Assembly (NCBI GenBank): GCA_035532755.1
Contig: DATKQI010000079.1
Coordinates: 1 to 16,066, forward strand
Reading direction: 5' to 3'
Source: DATKQI01 sp035532755
Lineage (GTDB): Bacteria; Pseudomonadota; Alphaproteobacteria; Acetobacterales; Acetobacteraceae
DNA length: 16,066 nt
Every line of letters starts with the position of its first letter. Positions within the stretch are counted from its first letter, which is position 1. A program made the position numbers and the translations under genes. Shown piece by piece: positions 15,603-16,066 of the stretch. Below the pieces are notes generated by a model. It did no database searches and was not told the origin of the DNA. It saw nothing but the letters and a program-made list of their open reading frames with translations.

Positions 15603-15610
15603 GTCCGGGT
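15603..15610 (+). repeat. Right 8-bp direct repeat (candidate target-site duplication)
   Basis: GTCCGGGT abuts the right terminal repeat and matches GTCCGGGC at 14573-14580 in seven of eight bases. It lies seven bases before the TTGACA hexamer of the likely etfB promoter. Confidence 0.6.
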
Positions 15611-15617
15611 GGCCGGT

Positions 15618-15646
15618 TTGACAGCGGGAACCCCCGTTGCCTAAGG
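15618..15646 (+). promoter_or_regulatory. Candidate etfB promoter
   Basis: A perfect TTGACA (15618-15623), then a 16-17-base spacer to CCTAAG/CTAAGG (15640-15646), a poor -10. The transcript would have a leader of about 85 bases. The -35 is convincing by itself; the -10 is not. The PhzF cassette ends 15 bases upstream, so this promoter survived the insertion. Confidence 0.4.
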
Positions 15647-15737
15647 TCCGATGTTGCGCATGCGAAGACCCGCCCCGGCCGCACCCGTGCGCCGGCAGGG
15701 CCTGTTGCATGCAATCCATAAACGGCACGGAAACGCG

Positions 15738-16066
15738 ATGAAGATCCTGGTCCCGGTCAAGCGGGTGGTCGATTACAACGTGAAGGTCCGCGTGAAGGCG
15801 GATGGCACGGGGGTCGAGACCGCCGGCGTGAAGATGTCGATGAACCCGTTCGACGAGATTGCCGTCGAGGAAGCGGTGCGCCTGAAGGAGAAAGGCATCG
15901 CGACCGAGATCATCGCGGTCTCGCTCGGCATCTCCGCCTGTGCGGAGACCATCCGCACCGCGCTCGCCATGGGCGCCGATCGCGGCATCCTGGTGGAAAG
16001 CGATGCCGATCTGCAGCCGCTCGCGGTGGCGAAGCTGCTGGCCGCGATCGTGGCACAGGAGCATCC
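15738..16066 (+). CDS. etfB: Electron transfer flavoprotein beta subunit (3'-truncated by window)
   Basis: First 109 codons of a protein usually about 250 residues long. EtfB pairs with EtfA to bind FAD and AMP and carries electrons from acyl-CoA and other dehydrogenases to ETF:quinone oxidoreductase. The start MKILVPVKRVVDYNVKVRVK, then MSMNPFDEIAVEEAVRLKEKG, VSLGISACAETIRTALAMGADR and the following LQPLAVAKLLAAIV segment are the standard EtfB N-terminal half. The ATG at 15738 has a weak GGAAA seven bases upstream. etfA is expected beyond the right edge. Confidence 0.95.
   Translation, partial: MKILVPVKRVVDYNVKVRVKADGTGVETAGVKMSMNPFDEIAVEEAVRLKEKGIATEIIAVSLGISACAETIRTALAMGADRGILVESDADLQPLAVAKLLAAIVAQEH

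Overview
High-GC proteobacterial chromosome, most likely an alphaproteobacterium and plausibly Acetobacteraceae. This rests on strong G/C third-position codon bias, a twin-helix HIG1-type protein beside etfB, and a two-module GT2 glycosyltransferase carrying N-terminal 'GWA' beta-sandwich repeats. The taxonomic call is an inference. No rRNA, tRNA, CRISPR array or transposase gene was seen.

Layout. (1) 1-1928, minus: the first 642 codons of a large surface-polysaccharide glycosyltransferase whose 3' end lies beyond base 1. It is visibly less GC-rich than the rest and is followed by an AT-rich gap (about 2040-2204), which suggests the edge of a variable polysaccharide region. (2) 2255-4909: a small exported Met/His-rich protein (minus), divergent from an OmpR-type response regulator and its EnvZ-type histidine kinase (plus). 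A GT4 glycosyltransferase (4916-6037) follows six bases later. (3) 6045-7543: an array of Pho-box-like 7-bp repeats, then an MFS transporter of the phosphate:H+ symporter type. A perfect 13-bp hairpin closes this convergent junction. (4) 7585-14248, all minus. In transcription order: a large MscS-family channel, a 2-oxoglutarate/Fe dioxygenase of the amino-acid hydroxylase type, argininosuccinate synthase (argG), a TonB-like protein and an M20 amidohydrolase. Spacings are short (22-41 bases), so they may be one transcription unit. (5) 14375-14569, plus: a 64-residue HIG1-type membrane protein, divergent from the channel. (6) 14573-15610: a PhzF-family gene enclosed by 19-bp terminal inverted repeats (17/19 matching), which directly abut 8-bp direct repeats (7/8 matching). 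(7) 15738-end, plus: the start of etfB, electron transfer flavoprotein beta subunit.

The strongest unusual feature is the PhzF cassette. It has the anatomy of a non-autonomous transposable element (inverted termini plus a target duplication) with a metabolic gene in place of a transposase, dropped between the HIG1-type gene and etfB just upstream of the likely etfB promoter. The second is the Pho-box-like array ahead of the MFS gene, which independently supports a phosphate-uptake role. Others worth a look are the two-component system facing an exported, potentially metal-binding protein, with TGCAA repeats between them, and the amino-acid-type dioxygenase directly upstream of argG.
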